From Oscillospiraceae bacterium (GTDB taxonomy: Bacteria > Bacillota > Clostridia > Oscillospirales > Oscillospiraceae): a stretch of DNA of 54,599 bases. The notes under the pieces are model-generated. The model did not search any database, had not been told where the DNA came from, and was given only the letters and a program-made list of their open reading frames with translations. Positions 8,730-17,658 of the stretch are shown piece after piece; position 1 is the first letter of the stretch, and each line of letters opens with the position of its first letter. Position numbers and translations under genes: made by a program. The DNA lies in the NCBI GenBank assembly GCA_910574635.1, contig CAJTCG010000023.1, positions 1-54,599 of the forward strand. Direction: 5' to 3'.

Positions 8730-10751
8730 TTACTTATTCCCGCGCACGTATACAGTTTTATTTTCGTTTGACCACGCAAACCGATAGTCGCTCAACGCCT
8801 TAGGCAGCGCATAGATCATTTCGCTGTTTTCCAGCATTCCCGCATTACGCAGTTCAAGCCGCAATTCTTCACCGGGCATACGCATCGGCAAATCATGGTG
8901 CTCTTCCATAAAGAGTGTGACCACATCCGGGAAAGTCTGGAGCGGCGAATCAACTGGCACGAACGCGGCAGCAAGTGTATCGTGGGTTTGATTCAAATCT
9001 GGAGAAATGGATTTGAAGCCGATGGCAGGATACTTATCCAGCACTTCCTGCAATAAAATGAGCGTCCAACCCAAACCATTCGGCAGTACCGGTAGCGTTG
9101 TCAGCCATGTAGCGTTGATATCTCTCGGTATGACATACGCCACATTTGCCTTGCGGAAAAGGTCGTCCAGCCGGTCGTGCATCCGCATACACCAAGCCTC
9201 ATCAATTCCCAATGACTCGCTTAGAAGATATCGGCCTGAATCGTAAATGAGGAAGGTGTCGGAGCAACCCAGCTGCAGGAGCTGGCCAATACCACCATAG
9301 CTGAGCATGGTCTTCTGAAGATAGTCCTTAGCATCAGAGGCATATAGAATGCCGCCGTTATTTCTGGCGAGGTGGATCATCAGGCCCCGCAGGGTCATGG
9401 GGTAGTCGGTGGCTTTCTCAAAAATATGTGGCGGAGAGAATCGATATGGTGTCCCTGTCACAGCTTTTTTCTCAAAAAGAAATCGTGCAATGGCGTACAC
9501 CGCATCAATGTTCTCACAGTCATTGTCATTCAAGAACATAGACAGCTCTTGAGAGGCGGCACCGAAGAGAAGCTGGCTATTACTGTAGCCCCCAAACTGA
9601 GCAAAATGTGTCTGCAAAATTTGTCCCAATGCGTCTTCGGCCTCGTCTAAATCAACAAAGTTATCAACATGAACATAGCGATTGCCAGGCATAGCAACAA
9701 CGTTCAAGCTGCCCTCCAGAGCAGAAGTGGTGGACGAAACCGTTGCGTCGGGCTGAACAGCCTTGATCAGCGCTTTTACCGTTGCCCCCCGTAGTCCGGC
9801 AGACCGAAGGAATGCTTCAGACTTTTCGATCGAAACACCATATCCATTCGCAGTCAGCGATGCATCCTTCTTTTGGGCAGACGGAGTTTTTTTCTTTCGC
9901 GTCGATACAGACGCCTTAGCCTCACCATAGAGGACGATCTGCTCCTTGGCATATCCGCACCTGAAGCACAGTGCCCGTATCATTTCCATGAGTCGTGGGA
10001 TATTATAGTTGATACATATCCAATATCCATTTGAAAGTTGTGCGCAATTGAGACCATCAAGCCGGTCTTCCAACAGGTAGGGGCGGCCTTTTTTTTCTGC
10101 AATTAGCGACTCTTTATAAAGCCTATCCATCGCGGTATTGTGCCGGTCAAGCTCCTGCTCCGTAATGCCGACGAGAATCCGGGCCCAGTTTTTCCCCTCA
10201 AGCAGCACTCCGGCTATTGCGCAATAAGCAGGAATAGTGTACTCGAACCTCTGAGCATTTGTAAAATCATATTTGATCCAGCTGGGCTGAATTTCGACCG
10301 CTTCCTGAACAGCTTTTAATGCAGAGGGCATGGCAGTAGTCATCTTGCCACAAGCAGCAAGCGGCTCACCGAGTTTCCAGCCGTTTTGAGATGCAACACC
10401 CTTCTCAGTGCTCAGAATTTCTTCATAACGAGCTCTGTTGTTTTTGTAAAGCGAGACTACCTCAGCAAAGACAAGAGTCCCCGGAGCAGATTTTGATTCC
10501 TGCCCTTCATACAGACCTCTCAGACTACGAAGACGATTTACCAACCCGCTTGCACTGCGATAGCTGTCACTGATTACATATCCGTTGCTCTTTGCGAAGC
10601 TGCGCAGGCGTACGGATGCTGTTTCAGCAGCCTCGGTAATAGATGTCCCATTCTTGACCTTGCTGAGATAAACATCCAGCAATATGACTGCTTCCTGTAA
10701 ATTAAATGGGCGTTTATTGAAAGACTCTTTGGAATCCTTATGTGCTTGCAT
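8730..10751 (-). CDS. unrecognised 673-residue protein, first large gene of the BREX-4 operon
   Basis: I cannot name this family. The start is the ATG at 10751, which follows GGGGAG at good spacing; a further in-frame ATG at 10781 has no ribosome site. Residues ~10-85 form a helical module with a pattern (FN..EAVILLDVYL, then SVRLRSFA, then ISDSYRSASGLVNRL) that I have seen as an N-terminal domain of various defence-linked proteins. After that comes a mixed domain containing WICINYNIPRLMEMIRALC, a lysine-rich linker with TRKKKTPSAQKK (about 287-298), and a C-terminal half without visible catalytic motifs. It sits between the helix-turn-helix gene and brxP in a tight operon, so it probably works with BREX, for example as a DNA-recognition or regulatory subunit. 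It is intact. Confidence 0.8.
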   Translation of the reverse strand: MQAHKDSKESFNKRPFNLQEAVILLDVYLSKVKNGTSITEAAETASVRLRSFAKSNGYVISDSYRSASGLVNRLRSLRGLYEGQESKSAPGTLVFAEVVSLYKNNRARYEEILSTEKGVASQNGWKLGEPLAACGKMTTAMPSALKAVQEAVEIQPSWIKYDFTNAQRFEYTIPAYCAIAGVLLEGKNWARILVGITEQELDRHNTAMDRLYKESLIAEKKGRPYLLEDRLDGLNCAQLSNGYWICINYNIPRLMEMIRALCFRCGYAKEQIVLYGEAKASVSTRKKKTPSAQKKDASLTANGYGVSIEKSEAFLRSAGLRGATVKALIKAVQPDATVSSTTSALEGSLNVVAMPGNRYVHVDNFVDLDEAEDALGQILQTHFAQFGGYSNSQLLFGAASQELSMFLNDNDCENIDAVYAIARFLFEKKAVTGTPYRFSPPHIFEKATDYPMTLRGLMIHLARNNGGILYASDAKDYLQKTMLSYGGIGQLLQLGCSDTFLIYDSGRYLLSESLGIDEAWCMRMHDRLDDLFRKANVAYVIPRDINATWLTTLPVLPNGLGWTLILLQEVLDKYPAIGFKSISPDLNQTHDTLAAAFVPVDSPLQTFPDVVTLFMEEHHDLPMRMPGEELRLELRNAGMLENSEMIYALPKALSDYRFAWSNENKTVYVRGNK

Positions 10752-10802
10752 CTTTTCTTTCTCCCCTAGACCGCCGAACATATACGACGAAATGCTTATT
10801 TT

Positions 10803-10997
10803 TCAGTTCTGCTCTTTTTTAGATGGCTGTCCGGAGAAAAAACCGTAAACCGGCCTTGTCGCATCTTCAGGTATCATATAGGTCGTTCCATGCGTTACTA
10901 CCCCTGGTATTCGATTCATTTTACAGTGGTTTTGCACTTGCCTTTGTGTGATGCCCCATTTTTCAGCAGCCTCTTTTGTAGTCATATAACCGTTCAT
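10803..10997 (-). CDS. small helix-turn-helix protein (excisionase/MerR-like), first gene of BREX-4 operon
   Basis: 64 residues beginning MNGYMTTKEAAEKWGIT, the classic N-terminal helix-turn-helix of excisionase-type small DNA binders, followed by QRQVQNHCKMNRIPG and a short wing. The start at 10997 was chosen because it follows AGGAGG at 8 nt; longer in-frame starts lack a site. It is the first gene behind the promoter at 11042-11070 and 51 bp ahead of the 673-residue gene, so it could regulate the operon. Such proteins are common in Clostridia, and alone it does not prove a mobile element. Confidence 0.75.
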   Translation of the reverse strand: MNGYMTTKEAAEKWGITQRQVQNHCKMNRIPGVVTHGTTYMIPEDATRPVYGFFSGQPSKKEQN

Positions 10998-11041
10998 AGA
11001 ATCAACCTCCTGTAGCATCAAAGTGCACAACAAGCTGTATT

Positions 11042-11070
11042 ATTTTACCGCATTTTTGGCGAAATGTCAA
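11042..11070 (-). promoter_or_regulatory. strong sigma-A-type promoter of the BREX-4 operon
   Basis: Read on the minus strand: TTGACA (11070-11065), 17 bp spacer, TAAAAT (11047-11042). It lies about 45 bp upstream of the first gene. The match is close to consensus. Confidence 0.75.
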
Positions 11071-11243
11071 TGCGCAAGGACGAAGTCATGAGTTCGCGTC
11101 AGCGAAATTTCTTTTTTATATCGTGCTCAGAGTTTTTCCTGGAAAAACACAAAAAGCAAGGGAAAAAACCTTTGCTGCCTCCAGCTTTAGAGCAGTTCTC
11201 TGAAATAGCAAAAAGAGAACAGATATGGTAAGATAGCAGTGGG
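11071..11243. other. boundary segment between defence island and IS cluster
   Basis: AT-rich non-coding DNA. It holds a short hairpin (TTCGC-gtca-GCGAA, about 11093-11106) followed by a T-run in the plus direction and the leader of the IS630-type fragment. I do not see clear terminal inverted repeats of that IS. Confidence 0.4.
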
Positions 11244-11720
11244 GTGAGGAAGATGCTGCATAACGAAGCGAGGAATTTCCTGGTAGAAGCATATGAGAAA
11301 ACGCATGATGCAAAAGCCGTTGCGCTGGCCTATGGGATATCTGTGCCAACGGTATACCGGCTGGCAGAGCAAAAAGTCAAAACCGGATGTGTCGATCTGC
11401 GCGTAAGTAAACAGGGACGTAAGCGAGTGCTGACGCCGGAGGATTCAGAAAAAATTGCGAAGGGGATAGACGGTCAGCCGGATATTACACTTTCAGAAAT
11501 CGTAGAGAAACTGAGCCTACCAATAGGAATAGAAACGGTACGCCGTAAAATCCAGGCAATGGGGTATCGGAGAAAAAAGAAGATGATCCACGCTTCAGGA
11601 CAGAAGCGTCCCCTTGCTCTTTGCTCCGTGAAGGAGATGTTTACCTGTGTGCGGCACGCTCCAACACTTCACTTTTGCCTCGACCATAGCCGGCAAGAGT
11701 GGAAAGTGAATATCCAGTAA
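11244..11720 (+). pseudogene. IS630-type transposase, 5' fragment
   Basis: The frame starts as a helix-turn-helix transposase N-terminus (MLHNEARNFLVEAY, then ALAYGISVPTVYRLAEQ) and runs through the second helix-turn-helix to MGYRRKKKMIHASGQKRP, which is typical of IS630-family proteins. After about position 11612 the sequence no longer looks like a transposase, and the remaining ~36 codons read antisense to another gene fragment. The catalytic DDE domain is absent. The deletion point is close to 11612. Confidence 0.7.
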
Positions 11721-11811
11721 AACCATGCTTCTCAGCAATTCGCAGTATAATTCTGTCCCGCTCTTCGCAGGTGATGACATCCTCCGCGAATACCGCATCA
11801 ACCGCAGGCCG
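11641..11811 (-). pseudogene. 3' tail of an unidentified gene caught between two IS fragments
   Basis: An open frame on the minus strand without its own start (RRPAVDAVFAEDVITCEERD at its beginning, GYGRGKSEVLERAAHR at its end) stops at TAA 11643-11641. It reads like a genuine charged helical protein end and is in a different frame from the adjoining transposase fragment, so it is a remnant of a gene whose 5' part is gone. I do not recognise the family. Confidence 0.45.
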
Positions 11812-12526
11812 CCTTATCATCTTCCCGCAGAAGCCTTGCCGCTATAGTGACATCGTGGACATTGGCGGCAGTGGCCTCCACTGTGTGGACAAAGCCGCTC
11901 CCGGCATCCACGTCGGTGTGGCACTTCATACCAAAATGCCACTGGTTTCCCTTCTTCACCGAGTGCATCTCCGGATCCCGTTTTCTCTCCGCGTTTTTTG
12001 TAGAGCTGGGTGCGCTGATCAGCGTGGCGTCTACGATGCTGCCGCCCCGCATCATCCGCCCAGCCCCTTCCAGGCAGCGGTTGATTGCGTCAAAAAACAG
12101 CTTGCCGATGCCCTTCTCCTCCAACAGATGCCGAAAGTGCAGCAGGGTTGTGGCGTCCGGGACATCCTGCCCGAAAAAGTTGATCCCCATAAATTTGCGC
12201 ATGGCATAGCTGTCATAAATTGCGTCCTCTACTCCTTCATCGGATAAGCTGAACCAGCATTGCAACAGATACATCCGCAGCATGGTTTCTATCTCAATCG
12301 GCGGACGCCTGCGTTTCCCGGTTGGATAGTGGGGGACGACCAGCGATACCCATTCCTCCCACGGGATGATCTCGTCCATGATTTCCAGAAATTCTTCCCG
12401 TTTTGTTTTCTTTTTCCGGCATCTGTATTCCATATCGCTAAAACTTTCCTGTTTCATACTCCGCGCCCCCTTTTCCTTATTTTATCACATCTTTTATCAT
12501 TGGGGGGGTAAATCAGCGTTTCCTTA
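11798..12526 (-). mobile_element. IS5-type insertion sequence, truncated copy 1
   Basis: Transposase frame 12457-11798 (219 residues) begins MKQESFSDMEYRCRKKK and keeps the N-terminal region and the first catalytic part (GGSIVDATLISAPSSTKN, HFGMKCHTDVDAGSGFVHTV). It ends after LLREDDK, where the family normally continues with YGDSGY and the rest of the DDE domain. The outer end (12526, starting TAAGGAAACGCTGATTTA read inward) matches the start of copy 2 at 54205. Its transposase differs from copy 2 at three of the first ~109 residues. It is non-functional by truncation. Confidence 0.8.
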
Positions 12527-12625
12527 ATTTCTTAGTGTCGCTCGGAGCAAATGTGGCCGCCTGCTGTATTTGCAAACGGCTTGAACGGCACCACCACAAG
12601 GAGCAGTAAGCCTGAAGGCAAAAAT
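12527..12625. other. flank of IS copy 1, possible gene tail
   Basis: A short plus-strand frame ending TAA near 12609 (with ANVAACCICKRLERHHHKEQ) may be the 3' end of a gene cut by the IS. I do not recognise it and no start is present. Confidence 0.3.
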
Positions 12626-12665
12626 GGCCCCCGGAGAGTGCCTACCTCTCCGGGGGCCTGCCTTT
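12626..12665. terminator. Rho-independent terminator downstream of rnj
   Basis: A perfect 13-bp stem (12626-12638 with 12646-12658, CCCCCGGAGAG arms). On the minus strand it is followed by ATTTTTGCC, as expected for the end of the rnj transcript. On the plus strand it is followed by a weaker T-run. Confidence 0.7.
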
Positions 12666-12771
12666 TGGTGTACATATGGACATACTTAACTTCTTAGGTG
12701 AATTCAGTATACCACAGCCTAAGGCGAATTACAAGAGGAATCTGTCATTTTTGCCAGCAAATTTCCTCTTC

Positions 12772-14430
12772 TCACAGCCTCGTCACAACGGGAATGACCA
12801 TGGGGCTGCGCTTTGTCGTTTTGAACAGATAGCTGCTGACAGCGGACTTCACCACGCCCCGGAGCTCCCCGTCGTCCCGCCCGCGCTTGCGGGTGACGGA
12901 CTCCGCCGCGTCCATGGCGATGCCCTGAAGCTCCTTCATCAAATCCCCGGACTCCTTCACGTAGATGAAGCCCCGGGTGACGATCTCCGGCGGGCTCAGC
13001 AGGCCGCCGTCGTGGCTGGAGGTGGGCAGGACCACGACGACCATGCCGTCCTCGGCCAGGCGCTTGCGGTCCCGCATGACCACGGCGCCCACGTCGCCCA
13101 CGCCGGAGCCGTCCACGTAGACCTCCCCCGCAGGTACCGCGCCGCTGGCTTTCAGCGTCTTGGCCGTCAGCTCAATGACGCTTCCGTTTTCCGCGATGGC
13201 GATGTGGTTCCGGTCTAGGCCCATCTGCTGGGCCACCTGGCTGTGGATCTGGAGCATCCGCTGCTCGCCGTGGAGGGGGATGAAGAACCGGGGCCGGGTG
13301 AGGGCGTGGATGATCTTCAGCTCCTCCTGGCAGGCGTGGCCGGAGACGTGGAGCATGTCGGCCTTGTCATAGACCACATGGACGCCCTTGCGGAACAGCT
13401 CGTTGATGACCCGGCTCACCGTCACCTCGTTGCCGGGGATGGCGGAGGCGGAGATGATCACCTTGTCCCCGGGCCCCACCTCCACCTGCTTGTGGGTGGA
13501 GAAGGCCATGCGGTACAGGGCGCTCATCTCCTCGCCCTGGGAGCCGGTGGTGACAATGACCTGCTTGTTTTTCGGCAGGCTCTTGATTTTATTGATGTCC
13601 ACCAGGGTGTTCTTGGGCACCTTCATATAGCCCAGCTCTGTGGACACCCGCATGATGTTCTCCATGGACCGGCCCGTGACGGCCACCTTCCGCCCGTGGG
13701 CGGCGGCGGCGTCCAGCACCTGCTGGACGCGGTGGACGTTGGAGGCGAAGGTGGTGACGATGATCCGCTCCTCGCAGCCCTGGAACTGGCGCATGAAGGT
13801 CTGGCCCACGGCCCGTTCGCTGAGGGTGTAGCCCGGGCGCTCCACGTTGGTGGAGTCGGCGCAGAGGGCCAGGACCCCTTCCTTCCCCAGCTCACCCAGC
13901 CGGGCCAGATCGATGACCTCCCCGTCGATGGGGGTGGAGTCGATCTTGAAGTCTCCCGTGTGGACCACAGTGCCCATATGGGTGTGGATGGCGAAGGCCA
14001 CGGAGTCGGCGATGGAGTGGTTCACATGGATGAACTCCACGGTGAACTTCCCCGCCCGGACGGACTTGCCCGGCTCCACGGTGATGAGCTTGGTGCTCTT
14101 GACCAGGCCGTGCTCCTCCAGCTTCAGCTGGATGAGGCCCGCGGTAAACCGGGTGCAGTAGATGGGCATGTTTACCTGCTTGAGGACGTAGGGAATGGCC
14201 CCCACATGGTCCTCGTGGCCGTGGGTGATGAACAGGCCCCGGATGCGGGCGCGGTTTTTGATGAGGTAGGTCACGTCGGGGATGATGCAGTCGATGCCGT
14301 ACATGTCGTCCCCGGGGAAGGCCATACCGCAGTCTACCACGATGATTTCCCCGCCGTACTCATAGGCAGTCATGTTTTTGCCGATTTCATTCAGGCCGCC
14401 CAGAGGGATAATTTTCAGTTTTTCTGCCAT
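12772..14430 (-). CDS. rnj: ribonuclease J
   Basis: 552 residues, full length for RNase J, a zinc-dependent exo/endoribonuclease of the metallo-beta-lactamase/beta-CASP class that drives mRNA decay and rRNA maturation in Firmicutes. The metal-binding motif is THGHEDH (about residues 70-76), followed by HVNHSIADS and HTGDFKIDST. The beta-CASP region has TTGSQGEEMSALYRMA, DMLHVSGHA and PRFFIPLHGE. The start follows AAGGAG. It appears monocistronic, with its own leader upstream and a terminator at 12626-12665. The long antisense frame over it is a GC-composition shadow. Confidence 0.95.
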   Translation of the reverse strand: MAEKLKIIPLGGLNEIGKNMTAYEYGGEIIVVDCGMAFPGDDMYGIDCIIPDVTYLIKNRARIRGLFITHGHEDHVGAIPYVLKQVNMPIYCTRFTAGLIQLKLEEHGLVKSTKLITVEPGKSVRAGKFTVEFIHVNHSIADSVAFAIHTHMGTVVHTGDFKIDSTPIDGEVIDLARLGELGKEGVLALCADSTNVERPGYTLSERAVGQTFMRQFQGCEERIIVTTFASNVHRVQQVLDAAAAHGRKVAVTGRSMENIMRVSTELGYMKVPKNTLVDINKIKSLPKNKQVIVTTGSQGEEMSALYRMAFSTHKQVEVGPGDKVIISASAIPGNEVTVSRVINELFRKGVHVVYDKADMLHVSGHACQEELKIIHALTRPRFFIPLHGEQRMLQIHSQVAQQMGLDRNHIAIAENGSVIELTAKTLKASGAVPAGEVYVDGSGVGDVGAVVMRDRKRLAEDGMVVVVLPTSSHDGGLLSPPEIVTRGFIYVKESGDLMKELQGIAMDAAESVTRKRGRDDGELRGVVKSAVSSYLFKTTKRSPMVIPVVTRL

Positions 14431-14785
14431 AGATTGTAGAACTCCTTACCAATATAAAAAGATGTACCGCGGCCCTGTATCCGGCGTCTGGGCACAGCAA
14501 AGAAGAGACGCCCTCTGTCCGCCCGGCCCCGTTACGCCGGCGGAGGTTTGGCAGCGTCCTGTCGCAACCGAATATGAAAGCCGCTTTGAGCTTGAAAAGC
14601 CCTATATTATTTGACCAGCCGGGAAGCGCGTCCCGCCCTGGAAAAATACCGATATCAGCGCCGGGGACCCGCCCCGGCGGAACCGCCCCGGGCGCCCTGA
14701 ACGGGCCGCCGGAACGTCAACTCGATATAGTATAGCACAGGAAAACCCGTTTGTATACAAAAACTTTTCGAAATCCGCCGGAAGA
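14431..14785 (-). promoter_or_regulatory. rnj leader with extended -10 promoter and hairpin
   Basis: Upstream of rnj the minus strand has an extended -10, TGCTATACT (14737-14729), without a good -35. This gives a leader of about 290 nt that includes a GGCGTCT/AGACGCC hairpin (about 14479-14508) and several GC-rich inverted repeats. No gene is seen here. Confidence 0.45.
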
Positions 14786-14814
14786 TTGACGGCTCCTGGA
14801 AAATATGCTATCAT
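14786..14814 (+). promoter_or_regulatory. promoter of radC
   Basis: TTGACG (14786-14791), 17 bp, TATCAT (14809-14814), about 70 bp upstream of the radC start. Confidence 0.65.
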
Positions 14815-14885
14815 ATTCTCCAAATGCCGCGCTCAGATTCCGCCGCCGCCGGCGGAGGGGCGGAGCTTACAGGGGAGGTGCGTTT

Positions 14886-15560
14886 ATGGGCGTCCACGAC
14901 GGGCACCGGGACCGGATGCGGAAGCGCTTTTTGGAAAATGAGCTGAACGGCTTTGCGGACCATGAGGCCCTGGAGCTGCTGCTCTATTACGCCATCCCCA
15001 GAGGGGATGTGAATCCCTTGGCGCATGCCCTGATGGACCGGTTTGGAAGCCTTTCCGGCGTGTTCTCCGCGCCTGTGGAGCTGCTGGCCCAGGTGAAGGG
15101 CGTTGGAACGCAGACGGCGGTGCTACTGCGCCTGGCTCCCCAAATCGCCCAAAGGGCCCGCCTGACGGACCTGGAGCGGGAGCTGGCGCTGAACACCCGG
15201 GCTCGGGTGGGGCAATATCTTCTGGAGCTTTTCTCCCGGGAGCGGAACGAGGCGGTGTATGAGATCTGCCTGGACGGAAAGGGAAAGCTGCTGGCCTGCC
15301 GCCGCTTGGGGGAGGGCAGCGCCTCGGCGGTGAATCTGGACATCCGCCAGATTGTACAAAACGCCATCACCTTCTGCGCCAGCTCCGTCATTCTGGCCCA
15401 CAACCACCCCAGCGGCGTGGCCCTGCCCTCCCAGGCGGACCAGGGGGCCACCCTTCGGGCCAAGGCGGCGCTGGAGGCTATCGACGTGCGGCTGGAGGAT
15501 CACATCATCGTGGCGGACGGTGAGTATGTGTCCTTCTCCGAGTCGGGCTACTTGGGGTAA
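14886..15560 (+). CDS. radC: RadC family protein (JAB/MPN domain)
   Basis: 224 residues. The N-terminal helix-hairpin-helix region (ALELLLYYAIPRGDVNP and VKGVGTQTAVLL) is followed by the metal-binding JAB motif AHNHPSG (His-x-His near residue 176) and a C-terminal HIIVADGEYVSFSESGYL. The start at 14886 follows GGGGAGGTG; an earlier in-frame ATG at 14805 would precede the promoter's transcription start. Despite its name the family's role in DNA repair is not established. Its place directly upstream of uvrB is suggestive only. Confidence 0.92.
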   Translation: MGVHDGHRDRMRKRFLENELNGFADHEALELLLYYAIPRGDVNPLAHALMDRFGSLSGVFSAPVELLAQVKGVGTQTAVLLRLAPQIAQRARLTDLERELALNTRARVGQYLLELFSRERNEAVYEICLDGKGKLLACRRLGEGSASAVNLDIRQIVQNAITFCASSVILAHNHPSGVALPSQADQGATLRAKAALEAIDVRLEDHIIVADGEYVSFSESGYLG

Positions 15561-15586
15561 GCGGGTCCTGCTTTTGAAAAATATAT

Positions 15587-15625
15587 CGAACAAACGTTGT
15601 AATCCGGCGGGCTTTGTGGTAAGAT
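15587..15625 (+). promoter_or_regulatory. uvrB promoter with LexA-type SOS box
   Basis: TTGTAA (15597-15602), 17 bp, TAAGAT (15620-15625). Overlapping the -35 is CGAACAAACGTTGT (15587-15600), which matches the Gram-positive LexA/DinR box (CGAAC-N4-GTTYG type) at all but the last positions. This fits DNA-damage induction of uvrB. Confidence 0.65.
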
Positions 15626-15669
15626 AACATCCGATCGCTTCACTGAAATCCCACCGGCAGGAGGTCCTC

Positions 15670-17640
15670 ATGCCAAAGTTTCAAGTCGTATCCGAATACC
15701 AGCCCTCCGGCGACCAGCCGGAGGCCGTCGCCGCCCTGGCGGCGGGCATCGAGAGCGGGCTGAAGGAGCAGGTCCTCCTGGGCGTCACCGGCTCCGGCAA
15801 GACCTTCACCATGGCCAAGGTGATCGAGGCCGTCCAGCGGCCCACCCTGGTGCTGGCCCACAACAAGACCCTGGCGGCCCAGCTCTGCGCGGAATTCAAG
15901 GAGTTTTTCCCGTACAACGCCGTGGAGTACTTTGTCTCCTACTACGATTACTACCAGCCGGAGGCCTATATTCCCCACACGGACACCTATATCGCCAAGG
16001 ACGCCTCCACCAACGACGAAATTGACCGCCTCCGCCTCTCCGCCACCTGCGCCCTGCTGGAGCGGCGGGACGTGATTGTGGTTTCCTCCGTCTCCTGCAT
16101 CTACGGCTTGGGGGAGCCCGATGACTTCGCCAAGATGGTGGTCTCCCTCCGGGCGGGGGCGGAATGGGACCGGGACGAGCTCCTCCGGCGGCTGGTGGAG
16201 ATCCGCTATGAGCGAAACGACATCGCCTTTGAGCGGAACATGTTCCGGGTCCGGGGGGACACGGTGGAGATTTACCCCGCCTATTACAAGGACAAGGCCA
16301 TCCGGGTGGAGTTCTTCGGGGACGAGATCGAGCGGGTCAGCGAGTTCAACCCCATCACCGGCTCTGTGAACCGGGTGCTGAACCACATTGCCATCTACCC
16401 CGCCAGCCACTATGTCACCACCAAGGACAAGATGGATCGGGCCATCGGGGAAATCCGCCGGGAGATGGAGGAGCAGGTCCAGGCCTTTACGGAGAACAAC
16501 CAGCTGGTGGAGGCCCAGCGCATCCGCCAGCGGACGGAATACGACATGGAGATGATGGCGGAGCTGGGGTATTGCTCCGGCATTGAGAACTACTCCCGCA
16601 TCATCTCCGAGCGGCCCCAGGGCTCCGCCCCCATGACGCTGCTGGACTTCTTCCCCGACGATTTTGTGCTGTTTGTGGACGAGAGCCACGTCACGCTGCC
16701 CCAGGTCCGGGCCATGTACAACGGGGACCACGCCCGGAAGGACTCCCTGGTGAAATACGGCTTCCGCCTCCCCTGCGCCTATGACAACCGGCCGTTGAAG
16801 TTCGAGGAGTTCGAGGGCCGCATCGGGCAGGCCGTCTTTGTCTCCGCCACCCCCGGCCCCTATGAGCGGGAGCGGGCGGACCAGGTGGTGGAGCAGGTGA
16901 TCCGCCCCACGGGACTGCTGGACCCCCGGGTGGAGGTCCGGCCCGTCACCGGGCAGATCGACGATTTGATGGAGGAGATCAGCGCTCGGGCGGCCAGGGA
17001 CGAGCGGGTGTTGGTGACCACGCTGACGAAAAAAATGGCGGAGGACCTGACGGAGTATTTCAAAAACGCCGGCATCAAGGTCCGCTATATGCACTCCGAT
17101 GTGGAGACCATCGAGCGGATGGAGATCATCCGGGATCTGCGGCTTGGGAAGTTCGACGTGCTCATCGGCATCAACCTTCTGCGGGAGGGCCTGGACCTTC
17201 CCGAGGTCAGCCTGGTCGCCGTGCTGGACGCGGACAAGGAGGGCTTCCTCCGGTCCGAGACGTCCCTGATTCAGACCATCGGCCGGGCGGCCCGGAACGC
17301 GGAGGGCCTGGTTATCCTCTACGCGGATACCATCACCCCCTCCATGCGGGCGGCCATGGACGAGACGGAGCGCCGCCGGGGGATTCAGGACCGCTTCAAC
17401 CAGGAGCACGGCATCGTCCCCAAGACCATCATCAAGGGGGTCCGGGAGGTGCTGGAAATCTCCACCACCGCCGAGGACGAGACCACCCGGGCCCGCCACC
17501 ACCGCAAGCTGACGAAGCAGGAGCGGGACGCGGAGATCAAGCGACTGGAAAAGGAAATGAAGGAAGCCAGCAAGATGCTGGAATTCGAATACGCCGCGGT
17601 TCTGCGGGACCGGATTATCGAATTGCGGGGGGAGAAATAA
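15670..17640 (+). CDS. uvrB: excinuclease ABC subunit B
   Basis: 656 residues, the usual length. UvrB is the damage-verifying helicase-like subunit of nucleotide excision repair. Walker A is [10 protein letters not shown] (about residue 38). The beta-hairpin that clamps DNA begins at [16 protein letters not shown]-type DESHVTLPQ, helicase motif [11 protein letters not shown] and a C-terminal UVR motif ([26 protein letters not shown]) that binds UvrC are all visible. It is followed by four small genes on the same strand that may be co-transcribed. Confidence 0.97.
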   Translation: MPKFQVVSEYQPSGDQPEAVAALAAGIESGLKEQVLLGVTGSGKTFTMAKVIEAVQRPTLVLAHNKTLAAQLCAEFKEFFPYNAVEYFVSYYDYYQPEAYIPHTDTYIAKDASTNDEIDRLRLSATCALLERRDVIVVSSVSCIYGLGEPDDFAKMVVSLRAGAEWDRDELLRRLVEIRYERNDIAFERNMFRVRGDTVEIYPAYYKDKAIRVEFFGDEIERVSEFNPITGSVNRVLNHIAIYPASHYVTTKDKMDRAIGEIRREMEEQVQAFTENNQLVEAQRIRQRTEYDMEMMAELGYCSGIENYSRIISERPQGSAPMTLLDFFPDDFVLFVDESHVTLPQVRAMYNGDHARKDSLVKYGFRLPCAYDNRPLKFEEFEGRIGQAVFVSATPGPYERERADQVVEQVIRPTGLLDPRVEVRPVTGQIDDLMEEISARAARDERVLVTTLTKKMAEDLTEYFKNAGIKVRYMHSDVETIERMEIIRDLRLGKFDVLIGINLLREGLDLPEVSLVAVLDADKEGFLRSETSLIQTIGRAARNAEGLVILYADTITPSMRAAMDETERRRGIQDRFNQEHGIVPKTIIKGVREVLEISTTAEDETTRARHHRKLTKQERDAEIKRLEKEMKEASKMLEFEYAAVLRDRIIELRGEK

Positions 17641-17658
17641 GCGGGCAAGGAGCGAAAT

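Noticed and set aside
13243..14439. 398-residue plus-strand frame antisense to rnj
   Set aside because: Composition is Gly/His/Asp/Val rich without motifs, typical of the mirror frame of a GC-rich gene; RNase J on the minus strand is unmistakable.
15640..17502. 620-residue minus-strand frame antisense to uvrB
   Set aside because: Low-information shadow of uvrB, no ribosome site or family features.
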